Source: Mytilus edulis
Taxonomy: Eukaryota > Mollusca > Bivalvia > Mytilida > Mytilidae
Length of the DNA: 64,000 nucleotides
Direction: 5' to 3'
Assembly: GCF_963676685.1 (NCBI RefSeq)
Contig: NC_092344.1
Location: forward strand, 43,096,589-43,160,588
The notes under the pieces are model-generated. The model had not been told where the DNA came from. It saw only the letters and a list, made by a program, of their open reading frames with translations, and did not search any database. Positions 1 to 12,095 of this stretch are shown here, one piece after another. Each line of letters opens with the position of its first letter. Position 1 is the stretch's first letter. The position numbers were made by a program, and so were the translations under genes.

Positions 1-790
1 ACAATAGGTAAAAATAAAAATTATATAAATTCAGATAGGCATCTTTAATTTTTTTTATAACTTTTTCAAACCAACTTGGATTTTCATCAAACCATGCAGC
101 TATCTTAGATATATATTAAGCTTACTGAATCCCAGGTCATTTTGTTTTTTGTTGTATTGCTGTCAAATTCAAGAATTAAATTAATCTAGGTAAAAAAAGC
201 TAGAATTTGCATTTCAAACAAAATAGAGATAGTACACTTTAATTATTTTAATAACTTTTTCAAATTAACTTGGATTTTCATCAAACTATGCAGCTATCTT
301 AGATATATATTAAGCTTACTGAATCCAATGTCATTTAGTTTTTTTTTGTATTACTGTAAAATTTAAGAATTACAGTAATCTTGGTAAAAAAAAGCTAGGA
401 TTTGCGATTCAGACAAAATAGAGATAGTATACTTTAATTTTTTTAATAACTTTTTTCAAAACAACTTGGATTTTCAGCAAACTATGCAGCTATCTTAAAT
501 ATATATTAAGCTTACTGAATCCCATGTCATTTAGTTTTTTGTTGTATTACTGTAAAATTTTAGAATTACAGTAATCTTGGTAAAAAAAAGCTAGGATTTG
601 CGATTCAGACAAAATAGAGATAGTATACTTTAATTTTTTTAATAACTTTTTCAAAACAACTTGGATTTTCATCAAACTATGCAGCTATCTTAGATATATA
701 TTAAGCTTACTGAATCCCATGTCATTTAGTTTTTTGTTGTATTTTTTTAAGAACTTTTTCTAAAATTTAAGAATTACAGTAATCTTAACA
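1..790. repeat. Tandem satellite, ~195-bp period, about 4 copies
   Basis: The motif 'acttggatttt' recurs at about 74, 268, 464 and 659, giving spacings of 194-196 bp. Each unit also carries 'atgcagctatctta', 'attaagcttactgaatcc' and 'aatagagatagta'. Copies 2-4 are closer to each other than to copy 1. The array is cut by the window start and decays after about 760. No coding potential is seen. Confidence 0.9.
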
Positions 791-1125
791 ATATTTAATT
801 TAGTTAGTTGGGCTGATTTACACCAGTCAAAACTAAATTTGAAGGTCAAGACTAGTCGAGAATATTAAAATGATTGTCAAAAACATTTATATCACAATAA
901 ATATTGTTGCTTTATGTTATTGAAGGTACAGATTGTGTTTTTATTCACTCAATAAATTCATGATATCCATGGGACACATACTTTTTTAATGAATAGAGGT
1001 CATGGGACATAACTTTTTTTCCTATCACATAAGCATGGGACAATACTTTTTTCCAAACAAGTTTTGTTATTTGCACCGGTCCCCCTGTTTGATAAATATT
1101 GCACCGTCCCTAACCACGTATGCAC
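791..1125. other. Intergenic AT-rich DNA with a small triplicated motif
   Basis: There is no gene here. Around 968-1050 the phrase 'catgggaca' followed by 'acttttt' occurs three times, a short degenerate direct repeat. The rest is unique-looking AT-rich sequence leading into the next satellite. Confidence 0.5.
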
Positions 1126-1790
1126 TCGTTTCAGCGCTCGACTGTTACCCTATTACTTTTTCGTTACTTATTCGCTTTTAATACGCGTGATATACGTTGC
1201 ATCTTGAAATAAATTGATTTTCAATTGTGTTCATGTCTCTGGTGGTAACTATTTTTATTTGTATATAATCAATTTGCTTTAGTCAAGAATTTTAGTATAT
1301 TGAAGGACTTTTTGTCTTATTTTTAAAATATGCTTTAAATTGTAAAAATTATTCGAATTAGCTCTCGCCGCGATATAGCCTTTTGTGCTAATGCGGCGTA
1401 AAGCAACCAACAATCAATCAATCAAGTGTTCTAAGAGGTAAAATAACACTATTAGTGCGTATGTACCCGTTCCAGTGCTCGATTGATACCCTGTTACTTA
1501 TTCGTTCCTTATTCGCTCAATACGTTTGTTATACATTGCACCCTTTAAAAAAGAGATTTTAATTTTTTTTATTGTGTCTGGTCATAACTATGTGTTCCTT
1601 ATTCGCTTTTAATACGCGTAGGAAACATTGAACCTTGAAATAGATCGATTTTTAATTGTGTTCATGTCTCTGGTGGTAACTATGTGTTCTTAGAGGTGAA
1701 ATAACCCTATTAGCGCGTATATACCCGTTTCAGCGCCCGACTGATACCCTGTTGCTTATTAGTTTCCACCAGAGACAAGAAAGCAATGGA
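1126..1790 (+). repeat. Divergent satellite, forward-oriented copies
   Basis: Copies of a unit with 'cagcgctcgactg', 'ttacttattcgctt' and 'tgtctctggtggtaac' start near 1132, 1472 and 1731. The same unit appears in reverse complement from about 1925. A short 'caaccaacaatcaatcaatca' motif near 1400 interrupts the first copies. It is a dispersed mollusc-type repeat end, also seen reversed near 18435. Confidence 0.75.
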
Positions 1791-1924
1791 AAATCTGTTT
1801 TTTTAAGGTGCAACGTATAACACACGTTTTATAAGCAAACAAGATTATATACTATAACGTGTGTTTAGTACAATTAAATGCAGGGGAAAGTAATGAACAA
1901 TACAACGATAACTAAAGTATATCT

Positions 1925-2700
1925 TTTACAAATAAACCCAATACCAGTCGAATAAGTAACAGGGTATCAGTCCAGCGCTGAAACGGGTACATACGCGTTA
2001 ATATGGTTATTTCACCTCTAAGAACACATAGTTACCACCTTAGACACGAAAATCTTTTTTTAAAAAGTGCAACGTTTAACACACGTTTCATATCCGAATA
2101 AGTAACAGGGTATCAGTCGAGCGCTGAAACGGGTTCATACACGCTAAAAGGGTTATTTCACCTCTAAGAACCCATAACTACCACTAGAGACAATGAAAAA
2201 ACTGAAAATCTCTTTTTTAAAGGATGCAACGTATAACAAACGTATTATAAACGAATAAGTAACAGGGTATCAGTCGAGCGCTGAAAGGGGTACATACAAG
2301 CTAATAGGGTGATTTCAGCTCTAAGAACAAAGCACTACCACCAGAGACAAGAAAAATACTGAAAATCTTTTTTTTAAAGATGCAACGTATAACACGCGTA
2401 TTATAAGCGAATGAGGAACGAATAAGTAACAGGATAACAGTCGAGCGCTGAAAAAAGGTACACACGCGCTAATAAGGTTATTTTACCTCTAGAAACCCAT
2501 AGTTGCCACCAGAGACACGACAAAAAGTGAAAATCTTTTTTTTAAAGTTACAACGTATAACACACGTTTTATAAGCGAATAAGGAACGAATTAAAAACAA
2601 GGTATTAGTTTAGCTCCCAAACGGTGTACAAGCACTAATAGGGTTATTTTACCTCTTCGAACCAAGAACTAACTCCAGACATACGAATATAAAGCAGTTA
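1925..2700 (-). repeat. Divergent satellite, reverse-oriented copies, ~146-168-bp period
   Basis: The motif 'agggtatcag' followed by 'tcgagcgctgaaa' occurs at about 1961, 2107, 2264 and 2431, with a decayed copy near 2599. Each unit also has 'ccaccagagaca', 'gcaacgtataacac' and 'gaataagtaac'. These are reverse complements of the 1126-1790 unit, so the array switches orientation between about 1790 and 1925. Confidence 0.8.
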
Positions 2701-2869
2701 AAAGGTAGAACGTTTTTAAATCGAATAAGGAACAAATAAGCATCAAATATAAAGTAACAGGTTTCGGTTAATCACAAACACGGATACTTATTAGTTAAAA
2801 GGATAATTTTACTTTAACATATTAAGAACTATTACTAGAGATTAGCATATAAAGAATTAAAAAGCGAGA

Positions 2870-3135
2870 AAAATGTTAAAAATCGAACACGTAACGAATA
2901 AGGAATAAGTAACGAATAGGTAACCAATAAGGAATAGGAAATAAGTAACGAATAGGTAACGAATAAGGATTATGGAATAAGTAACGAATAGGTAACGAAT
3001 AAGGAATAGGGAATAAGTAACGAATAGGTAACGGATAAGGAATATGGAATAAGTAACGAATAAGGAATAAGGAATAAGTAACGAATAGGTAACGAATAAG
3101 GAATAAGTAACGAATAAGGAATAAGTAACCAACTT
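2870..3135. repeat. Minisatellite of 'gaataaggaataagtaac' type
   Basis: Short degenerate units combining 'aacgaataagg', 'aataagtaac' and 'gaataggtaac' are repeated throughout. The words match the 'cgaataaggaacgaataagtaac' part of the neighbouring satellite, so this looks like a local expansion of one segment of it. The open minus-strand frame here (2857-3162, FVTYSLFVTYS-like) is a by-product of the 3n-like spacing, not a gene. Confidence 0.85.
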
Positions 3136-3583
3136 GACGTCCATGTTAATTACTGTATTCAAAATATTCAGGCGCTAATATTTATTGAAATGTAACAAAA
3201 ATGTAATAAGTGGTGGATTCGAGGGACTGACATTGCATACAGTAAAATTGCCCGAAAAAATATTATTTTTTGCACAAAATGGTTCCAAAAAATAATTCGC
3301 CTCGCTCCGCTCGGCGGCTGTCTAACCTTACAGGGCAGGCAATTTACGGTCGCGCGTACCTATAGTGTGTTTAGCTGATGAACTATTGATTTCATTGTTA
3401 ACTGTCTATATAAATTTCTTACAGTAGAATGTTTCTTATTACATAGCATTTTTTCTGATTTTTCTCTCCTGTCCAGCAGGTTTCTTACTGCGATTTTGAT
3501 ATAAACAGCTGTGCCATAAGGGAATGCTACGCCCGTAGCGTTTTCAGAGAATAAAGTTCTTTCTCTTATGGTTCAGGCCTTGC

Positions 3584-3704
3584 GGTCATAAAACTTTCGA
3601 GCACGATTTTTGTAATCAGACTCAAGAATCAACCAATCAAAATACTGGATTTTGTGTTTCGAGCACTTAATTTGTACTCGGAGTACTGAGTAAGTTTTAT
3701 GACC
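3584..3704. mobile_element. Small foldback/MITE-like element
   Basis: 'ggtcataaaactt' at 3584-3596 is perfectly inverted at 3692-3704, with about 95 bp between. 'tcgagcac' is repeated directly inside each half. No protein is encoded. Class and target duplication are not clear. Confidence 0.55.
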
Positions 3705-4111
3705 GAGAGCCCTGGCTTATTATCTATATCTTGCATGAATAGACAACTGCAATTACGATGATCAGTTTAACACCCGTGATTGTCTCAAAGATATTTTGTT
3801 TGACAGCTTTTAACAGATGTATAAGAGGCAGAATCAATTTGCGCAAATTGACGTTTTGAAAAGGTATTAATTGCGCCACTCTCTTTTATTTTGATGGTAT
3901 TAATTGCGCCAATAAATGAATTGAAATTGCGCCACATTTACCTGTAAATATTTTTTTTACCTATATCATACCTGTACATGTTTTACCTATATCATACATG
4001 TAAGTTATAATAAACCTTTCCACTTAATATTTAACTGAACACTCATCAAATTTAAGAAAACTCACCAAAATAAAAGTTAAATATGAATAGAATATTTTTT
4101 CACGAGTCAAG

Positions 4112-4868
4112 ATGTCTGATATACCATTCAAGAAAATAGAGTATAATAGGGAAAAACCGGTCATCATTGTTGAAGAACACAAATTCCTTCAGGCATTTGT
4201 AAAGAAAACTGGAGAAATAAGGTGGATATGTACAGTTAAGTCGTGTTGTGCTAGGTTATTCAGATTAATCGTGTACAGTTATTTCGAATGGAGAATTAGA
4301 TCATATTCATGAAACAAATGTCCAGAAATTAGAACGTCAAATTTTGAGAACTGCGTGCAAAGGAAAAACCACCGATATGTTGTCAGAGCGACCTTCAAAA
4401 ATAATAAATTCAGAAAAGAAAGATTTAAAATATGTGCGTCAGTCAATGTATAAAGAGAGAAGAAAACTGCACCCGGCTCAACCTAAATATCAAGCAGAAT
4501 TTCACAGAATATTGGATGATAATGGTGTTGTTACAAACAAAGATGATGACTTTGTATTGTGTAACGATCCAGAAAGAGTGATACTTTTATTAGGATGCGA
4601 GACTAATTTAATAATTCTGTGTACAATGTCAGAGGAATTTTTTGCTGATGGTACCTATAAATGTTGTCCAAAATATTTCAAACAACTTTATACTATACAT
4701 GGCTTTAAGAATGGACATTATATTCTCTTAGTAGTCTGTCTATTGCCATTTATACTGAAAAAAGTTATGAATAAATTGAATAAGAACTATCAAACTAACA
4801 AAGATCTGCCATGGTGTATGTATAACCTACCTTCAACTTCACAAAGAACCTTTATCAATTGTACATAA
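4112..4868 (+). pseudogene. FLYWCH-MULE transposase fragment, frameshifted
   Basis: The first frame (4112-4260) encodes a FLYWCH-like zinc-finger start, with W-I-C followed by a CC-A motif. The finger's HIH end is in another frame from about 4269 ('NGELDHIHETN'), showing a frameshift near 4240-4270. That second frame continues to 4866 with the MULE transposase signature: 'FADGTYKCCPKYFKQLYTIH' followed by 'NGHYILLVVCLLP'. The protein stops well short of a full MULE transposase. FLYWCH plus MULE is a known pairing in animal Mutator-like elements. It is an inactive relic; no terminal repeats were identified. Confidence 0.8.
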
Positions 4869-5039
4869 CAAGCAGCCTCACCATGTGAGCATAAATCTGA
4901 ATATTGTCTACATATATTCACTGCATTTATAAACGATGCCACAGCATTGACTGGTTCGTTGAGCTTGTTGTATGCAAAACCTTGTCTTAAATAACACTAC
5001 AATAAAAAAAAAAGTTTGATAGAAGTTAGAAGGTATATA

Positions 5040-6562
5040 TTTCATAGCTTCCCTGTGAGCAACCCTCTGTCAAGGAAATCATGATAGGAAATACAAGCCC
5101 GTAAATATCGTTGTCAATTGGGAAATATAAAACCACTAATTCATAGCCCCATTGCTTTCTATGTTAAATTCTGCAATTTCAAGCATATATGGCTTCTTTG
5201 TCTTAAGTTCAAATAAAGTGGCAGTTATTTCATGTCAAAACTGTACCTTATCCTGGCTTGTGCTGCAAAAATCAACATACCTTTAATTGCATATTAGAGC
5301 GTACTGGTTCCCTGAAGTTTGATAGTACAAAAACAGGAACTTCTGATCTGAACAACAGGTCAAATGTGCCCTTCTATCAAAATTTCATATACTTCTTTAT
5401 AATTTAAATAAATCTTTCAGCAAGGGTTCTACAGTGATCCCAAGTCCCAAAGCTTTCATTTGATACCACAAATAACCAAATATACCCGCAATTGGCAAAG
5501 ATACAGCTATGCGTAGGAACTATTTTGTTTAAAATATGTACTACTTTCTTGTATGTTCTTTCCGACCGGGCCTGAATTTGTGGTTCTATACCTATACAGG
5601 CGCTGCTTGAATGTTGCTACATATAAATTTCTAGATGTAAGTCAAGATATGAGGCACATTTAACTGTTTCTGTTGTATCATGTGTCTCTAGTTCGATGGG
5701 ATAGATGCGTTCAACATAGTCACCAATTTTTAATTCTTTAGTGAGAGAACATCATCTTTATAGCGGAACGTAACGTTAAAGGATATTGCTAACTTCTTAT
5801 CTTTCTTCCTAAGAAGTTCCTGTTTGAAGTCAGCCTCATAATAATAAAGGAACAAGTCGGCAAGAAGAGGGGCACAATTGGTTCCCATGGGAATATCGAC
5901 AGTCCGTTGAAAATGCGTCCTCCAGACGTAACAAATACGGGATATGTTGTCGATCAAGAAATCAAGCATCTTGATAATGTACGTTTCAGAGAAATTGGGT
6001 TTGAACCAGAGTAATTCTTAACAAAGGAGGTTTATCCCTCCCTAACCCCTGATACTTATTTCTACGTTGGGCATTCTTTAAAAAAAAGCAATTCCATCTC
6101 TTTCAATTTGTATTTTAGGTTAGAATGGGGAATACTTTAAAGTGTAGAAAGTCAAATGTTTTAATACTATTGCAAGATGAAAGAGTCTTAGATTGTATGT
6201 ACTCTAAAAAATCTTTGAATTGTTTTAGTATCCACATCCGATTCACGCCAACTCTAGAGTAGGCAGTTTCACAGTAACTTTGAAGCCCGGCTTTGATTGC
6301 TGATAAAATAGATATTAATTACTAGTATTTAGAAAGAGGTTTCGTGGAGCACTTGGAAGACCCAGCATTATATCCCGTTGTTACACTTATTTAGCTTAGA
6401 TATCCAATACATTGATGGAAGATACAGTTCTTCATCTTTGGTTGAAAATCCGAAGGAACATAGAACAGACCTATGATTATCTAGGATTTCCTCTTTGGTA
6501 AGTGACGTGAGGGTATATGTTGAGTTTCCAAGTGAATTGTCAATACCTAATTCATTTATCAA
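5040..6562 (-). pseudogene. Decayed reverse-transcriptase element
   Basis: Minus-strand pieces in different frames give reverse transcriptase. 'DEELYLPSMYWISKLNKC' lies at about 6370-6430. 'DIPMGTNCAPLLADLFLYYY' and 'FRYKDDVLSL' (catalytic FRYxDD) lie at about 5735-5910. A shifted frame continues as 'YVERIYPIELE' and 'ASYLDLHLEI' to about 5620. A 3' relic with 'caaccctctgtcaagg' is near 5060. Several frameshifts and stops are present. The sequence belongs to an RT family common in bivalves. I cannot fix its superfamily, but the motif set differs from the Penelope-like element at 13.5 kb. Smaller relics of the same family occur near 21150 and 61140-61440. Confidence 0.75.
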
Positions 6563-6766
6563 GCAGTTTATTTAATGAGATTTACACACAACAGCAATGT
6601 TGTTTGGGGCTTTATCTGAAAGCGGACCAATTACATGTATATCAAGAATAGTCTAGCATAATTATGCTGAATAATTTTTATACTGAAGAAATTATAATGA
6701 ATATTGGCTGAAACGCAAACGAATGTTAATTGGACAAAACATTTGTATCTCTGTGAATGTAATTAC

Positions 6767-7014
6767 CTTGAAATATCCTGGATAATGTAACGAGGCTTGA
6801 TTAGCATCAAACAAACTTCTTCTGTAATCTCCCAAGTTATAATAGACAAAAGCTCTATTGGACAGTAACTTTCCAAATTCTTCAGGAACATAGATTTGGA
6901 TCCCCAAAGGAATTGATCGAGTGTAAGCATCAAGAGCTTTTTCATAATCTTTATTGTTCATTGCTTCTAAAGCGACACGGTTCAGTTGTTGTATTGCTGC
7001 CAGAGTAGTCTTAA
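6767..7014 (-). CDS. Second gene, coding exon 2: TPR domain
   Basis: The exon has a 'tttcag' acceptor and a 'gtaatt' donor. Joined to the exon at 8230-8284 it reads without a break from phase 1 and ends in phase 0 (303 nt, 101 codons together). It encodes a TPR unit with 'NKDYEKALDAYTRSIPLGI' as one helix pair and 'LLSNRAFVYYNLGDYRRS' then 'DANQASLHYPGYFK' as the next. The spacing of small and aromatic residues is typical of TPRs. TRANK1 proteins begin with a comparable TPR stretch, and this gene follows a TRANK1-like gene in the same direction, so a tandem paralogue is plausible. A generic TPR protein is the alternative. Exon 3 is not visible down to position 1. Confidence 0.8.
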
Positions 7015-7888
7015 CTGAAAGGTAATAGATAGTTCTCTAGAATTTATTATTTTTAATGAGAATGATTTGACTAGATTTTATTTCTTCAAATTCTTCCCTT
7101 ATTGTTCGCAATTCGTTTTTTTATGTGAATAAACATAAGATCACTTGGCAAGACTAGGAAGTCAACAACAAATGGAAGTTTTTAACGACCTTGACTGGCT
7201 ATACAGCTCTGGCACGGTCGGTCAAAATCAAACTCCCATTAAAATAACAGTATTAAGGTGGTCGTGATTGTGATATGATCGTGACGTCACGTTTGATTCT
7301 GATTATATATACACATCTACAAAATAGCGCATATTGACAACACTTCGTCCAATCAAATAGCTTTAATTGTTTATAGAAAAGGGAAGGAATTCATTAAGTA
7401 TTGTGCGAGGAGCAATTATGAATAAATAAGAGTCCCATAGCTCATATTCCTATTAATATATAGGTTTTCAGAATATTTCTTAACGATAGAATAATACCAT
7501 TAAGAAACACATAATAAAACACATAATAAAAGATTTTCAAACGATATATAATGTAATGAAATGATAACATTCCTTAGAAACAGGAATCTGAACCATACCA
7601 TCATGAATTAAACTACTATCATGATAATGTTAGAAGGTGAGCCATATAAATTTATGAAAATAAATAACTTTAGACACTGGTTTATAATTTTCATTTTCTA
7701 GGCACTGTGCCGACACCACTGCAGGCGAAACACCCTTTTTATTCGAAATTGGAATGAGTCTTCTTTCTTATCCACCTCCCCAGCATGTATAAGCTCAATA
7801 TCTGGTAAATCACTCCATATATAATGAAATCCTTTTGCACGTATATGACATAAAAACTATTCATTGTCAAAAAAATGGTTATTGCTTA

Positions 7889-8179
7889 TGCCAAGTTCAC
7901 ATGAACATTTAATTCGAATTGAATTCAGATTCGCTAATCGCTGTCACACACTCTTCCTTTTAAATTCGAATTGGCTAATTCGCATTAACCCATTCGCAGT
8001 AGAAATCCGTTTTTGTTGATACAAATTAAAAGTTAATGTCGTTCGGACAGTAAAGCAAATTTGACGCGCTTTGCAATTCGAATACGAATTTACGTTTGGA
8101 CGTTAAATGTTTCGAATGCGAATTAAACTAATTCGAATTGTTAATGCGAATTGAATTCGAATTACGTGTGAACGCAGCA
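7889..8179. mobile_element. MITE with TTA target duplication
   Basis: This 291-bp element has terminal inverted repeats sharing 'gttcaca' and 'taattcgaatt'. It starts 'tgccaagttcaca' and ends 'tgtgaacgcagca', and is flanked by TTA at 7886-7888 and 8180-8182. A 3-bp TWA duplication is typical of PIF/Harbinger elements, so that class is inferred. The inside is crowded with 'aattcgaatt' palindromes. It sits in the intron between the two exons of the second gene. Confidence 0.75.
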
Positions 8180-8229
8180 TTATATTGTTCAAACTTTCTA
8201 TTAAGATAAAGAAAATTATAAAAACATAC

Positions 8230-8284
8230 CAAATTCTAGATCCGGAATAGCTTGCACTCCCGGAGGTGGTGGAGGGTAGGCCAT
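8230..8284 (-). CDS. Second gene, coding exon 1 (start codon)
   Basis: The ATG at 8284-8282 begins 'MAYPPPPPGVQAIPDLEF', a proline-rich start, and ends in phase 1 before a good donor (gtatgt). The next exon continues it in frame. A possible acceptor 'atttcag' at about 8361 suggests that this exon begins near 8360 with 5' UTR, which would hold a 9-codon upstream ORF (ATG at about 8360). The upstream non-coding exon and promoter were not located. Confidence 0.75.
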
Positions 8285-8649
8285 AATTGTGTTGCTTCTT
8301 TTCCTAAGGAATTGCTCTTGCAATTTTCATCTATTCGTGGATGTCATGTTCACTAAGCATCTGAAATAATGTAAATGAGTAAGTGACCTTTGAAACCTGA
8401 ATAACATGAAATTTAAGTAAATAAAACAGTGACTGTTTATGGTATAAGTTGCTAATAAATAATATGGACAGTAACATATATAATATGATTGTAAATACAA
8501 AAATAGTACACAGTCCTGTAATCATTATAATGATTGAAAGTCAGAATGTTTCCCTTGTAGTAGCAGTGTATGTCAAGGTGAATATATATCCCTTTTTATT
8601 TTTGCCTTATTTATGGGATCATAACTATCAAACTGTAACTCAAATGAAC

Positions 8650-9400
8650 TGGTAACAATTTCTAACGAACTGATGGCAGAATCGCAAGTAGATCTCCATA
8701 AGCAACTTGGCTCAGAACAGGATTATTGTTCTATATGGAAACTAAAAGTGAATGCTGGTAAAAGTTAAGTCATTGCTGTTTCTATAGGTACACTTCCAAT
8801 GAACCATAGTTTGAAATTGAAAGATATAGAACTAGAAATAGAAAAAAGTTTTAATTATTTATGTATCTTATTTGCAAGGAATGGGACCTTTTAAGTGAGC
8901 GAAACAATCCATAGGCATCAAAGATACTAAGGCTTTCTTTGGGGTCCTTATAATCATGCAGAAATCATGGTCTCAAAATCAAAACATAGCTAGAATTATT
9001 TAATAAATTAAAATTATCAAACCTTTTTTTACTGTATGGGTGCGAGGTAGGGGTTTCTGAATAAAAGAAATAACCGAAAAGGTCCACTTAAAACTTTGAC
9101 TACATTTAAAATCGTCTACCCAATCGTATCAATATAAGATAAACTTGTGAGATATCCTCTAGAAATTAACATAAAAAGTGTCAGAAATTTTCAGAGAACA
9201 GATTTTAGTGTTAAATCACATAAAAAATATTCTGAATGAAAGAGTCTTCCAAACTGCATATTCGGAGTATTTAAAGATAAACTTTAGTTATGAAGTTTGC
9301 TGGTATATTTATTTCAGACAAAATTCTAGCAGATTTAGAACAACAAATCCTAAATTACATATTGAAGCTGGTGGATGATATAACACCAACAGACAGTTGA
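8650..9400 (+). pseudogene. Decayed non-LTR retrotransposon RT (C-terminal part)
   Basis: Pieces in more than one frame resemble the post-palm region of non-LTR reverse transcriptases. 'WKLKVNAGKS' at about 8738-8768, 'EIEKSFNYLCILFARNGTF' at about 8840-8895 and 'LFLLYGCEVG' at about 9025-9055 correspond to the usual 'WKLxVNxxKTK', 'FxYLGxxxxxxGxF' and 'LLYGxExW' blocks. Stops and shifts make it dead. No 5' end was found. Confidence 0.65.
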
Positions 9401-9655
9401 AAAACTGAATTCATAGACGAGTTATACTTTATATTAGATTGTCATTTTTAACAGGTCGGGAATAAATAACAAAAACAAATAGTTACAGCAAACCAAATAT
9501 TTTAAGATATGAATTAGCATTGAGGGTATGATAAAAGAAGCAAAGCTCATTTAACTTTGCATCAATACACTCCAGGCTTTACCTATTGTGAATCATCCCT
9601 ATGTGTGTTGTTGGTAAAATGTCTTGTACTAATTGTATTTAATGAACTATTTTAT

Positions 9656-10345
9656 GCCCCCGCCGTAGCGAAGGGGCATTAAGTTTTACCCTTGTCCGTC
9701 TGTACCTACGTCCGTTCGTCCATTCATCCGTCCGTACGTCCCAAAGTTGGTTTCCGTTCTCTAACTTTAGTTTGCATCAACCAAGTGTTATGAAACTAAC
9801 ACACAATGCTTATTATCACAAAACACAGATCAAGTTTGAATTTTGTGGCTTCGCTTTTATCGATCTAGAGTTATACTCCTTTACAAATTGAAAAATTGCT
9901 GGATTTTTAGTTTCCGTTCTCTTACTTTAAGTTTGCCTTTATCAATTGTTATGAAACTTATACACAATGCTTATCACCACAAAATATAGATCAAGTTCGA
10001 ATTTTGGTGGTGTCACCTGAACCGTTCGAGAGTTGCCCCTTCAAAAATAGAAAAATTGCTGAATTTTGTCGTTTCCGTTCTCTAACTTAAGTTTGACATT
10101 ACCAAATGATATGAAACTTATACATGCACACAATGCTTATTACCACAAAAAAACCAGATCAAGTTCGAATTTTGGTGGTGTCACTTTAACCATTCTAGAG
10201 TTATGCCCCTTTACAAATGGAAAAATTACTGAATTTTTCGTTTCCGTTCTCTAACATAAGTTTGATTTGCCAAATGTTATGAAACTTACACACAATGTTT
10301 ATTACCACAAAACTCAGATCAAGTACAAATGGGTAATCTTTCTTT
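9656..10345 (+). repeat. Repeat with internal ~160-170-bp tandem units
   Basis: It starts 'atgcccccgccgtagc' and runs through a (tccg)-rich segment (9700-9740). Four units follow, each beginning near 'tttccgttct' at about 9751, 9911, 10072 and 10241 and containing 'tatgaaact', 'acacaatg', 'ttatta(t/c)cacaaaa' and 'agatcaagtt'. This is a dispersed repeat. The protein-like frame at 10066-10254 is a shadow. Confidence 0.75.
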
Positions 10346-12095
10346 CAGAATCCAAGTAAGCGGATTTAAGCGGATAATACGGTCTACTACAATTCGCCCA
10401 TTGAAATCAAAAATGTATCCGGACTACCATAAATGACCCCCATAAATCTGTTAAAAAAAATATTATGAACTTACTTCTGACGATAAAGGAATTCAGAATG
10501 TGTCCTATAGGTGAATTGTAAGCGCATCTCTGAATAGATATACGTTTTTTAAAATGTCCGATATAAATTCTGGTTATGATAAAACGTAGAAGGGCCTGTA
10601 TTTATATACCAATTATATGTGGAAGGTTCACAGAAACTATCGTTCACTTTTACTTTTCAATTAAAATCGTACATTCCCCTTTAGATAAGATAAAAAAACT
10701 GTGTTGCCTTTATCCATATATTAATGTTTATCAGGTTACGGTAATAAAGGTTTAATAAAAGTTTAAATTCCGTATTTCCCTCTTTTTCTGTATTCTTAAC
10801 CTTGTACTTGTCGGGGACCTTTTTACTGTGTGATGTCACTATATTACTACACGTTTAGAATTGTCTAAATGTAATGTTCGATTAGAAAACTTGCTCAAAC
10901 CCATCTACCTACCCCTTCATTCGCCTTTTTTGGATTATTTTTCTGCTGTTGTTTTTTTTAAATGTTTTTCAGGTTTATAGTTAGTGGTGATTCAGCAGAC
11001 GTGGAAAACTGATTTAGCAAAAGGAAATGAATTGTTCGGAATAAAAGGAATAATATCATGAACTGTCGACTTCAAAAAATGTATAAGAATTGCAGTATAT
11101 GGTTATATCAAGTTTACAAGTTTAACAGTCATTCCGATTTCATGATTTACTGAAGGATTGCTTTGGAGGATGGAAGTTTTAGACGAATTGTTTTATTTGA
11201 ATATTTAATACATACAAGTTTATTAGAAACAGACAGTGCTCGTTTTGTTAAAACTTTAATATTTTGAATTTCAGTTTTATACTTTCAAAAAAGGGACATT
11301 TCTAATGCATTTTGATAGTTGTTTTTCGTATTATTTTTAATCAAACAATTGTTGCAGTGTTCACGCAGGGGCGGGACCTGACAAGATGATGGGGAGTTCA
11401 TGACCCTATAATTCTACGTTAGACCATATGCTACAATATTTTTCTGTGGTACCACAGCGATGTGGGTTTTTTTTATAAATGTTTTTCACGTAACCAGAGC
11501 GGCCGGTTAATTACTGCTACCAGTTTTGAATTATTCTATCCTCCGAGTACCGGGGAAGCGTTATTCAGCTTATGATCTAGCGTCAGTGTGGGATCGTGCT
11601 CCTCGTTCACTCTAATTTCACTAGAGGAACTTTTGTTTCTTCTGTTACAAGAAGAGCACCTACTTGCCAATATTACAAACGACGGCGGTTTGTATCGTCT
11701 TACCATACCTCGTTTACTGTTTTTTACTGCTGTTGATATTATTCCTCATATTATTTCTTGAATTATATAAATCTTAAAATTGAGAATGGAAATGAATCAG
11801 AGTATAAGACATGCGGATTAATTGCCTATGAGACAACTCGGATGTTTAAACAATGTGAGTGTAGGCAACCAAAGGTGACCGTACAACCTTCCATAATGAG
11901 CAAATTCCATACCATATGTGACCTATTTTATTCCATTTATTAAAATCTTTTATTAATTATACTTCTGACTGATAGTTTAGAACAAACTACGCAATAATCC
12001 CTATGAAGAACATTTGTCACAGATACATATTGATAATAAGGACTTTCCACTTTTCCGTGGAAAGACCTATTGGTTTTCTTCTTTTGATTATTTTT
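10346..12095. other. Intergenic, nothing recognised
   Basis: I see no supportable gene. Around 11780-11900 there is a weakly preserved 'cctatgagacaactcgg' stretch related to the dispersed 'gccaatgagacaac' family. The GC-richer piece at 11370-11700 may be an old transposon relic, but no motif identifies it. Confidence 0.4.

Noticed and set aside
2870..3135. CRISPR-like array
   Set aside because: There are no unique spacers; the units are contiguous degenerate tandem repeats in animal DNA.
2857..3162. 101-residue open frame of FVTYSLFVTYS repeats
   Set aside because: It is the translation of a minisatellite on the minus strand, with no splice or homology support.
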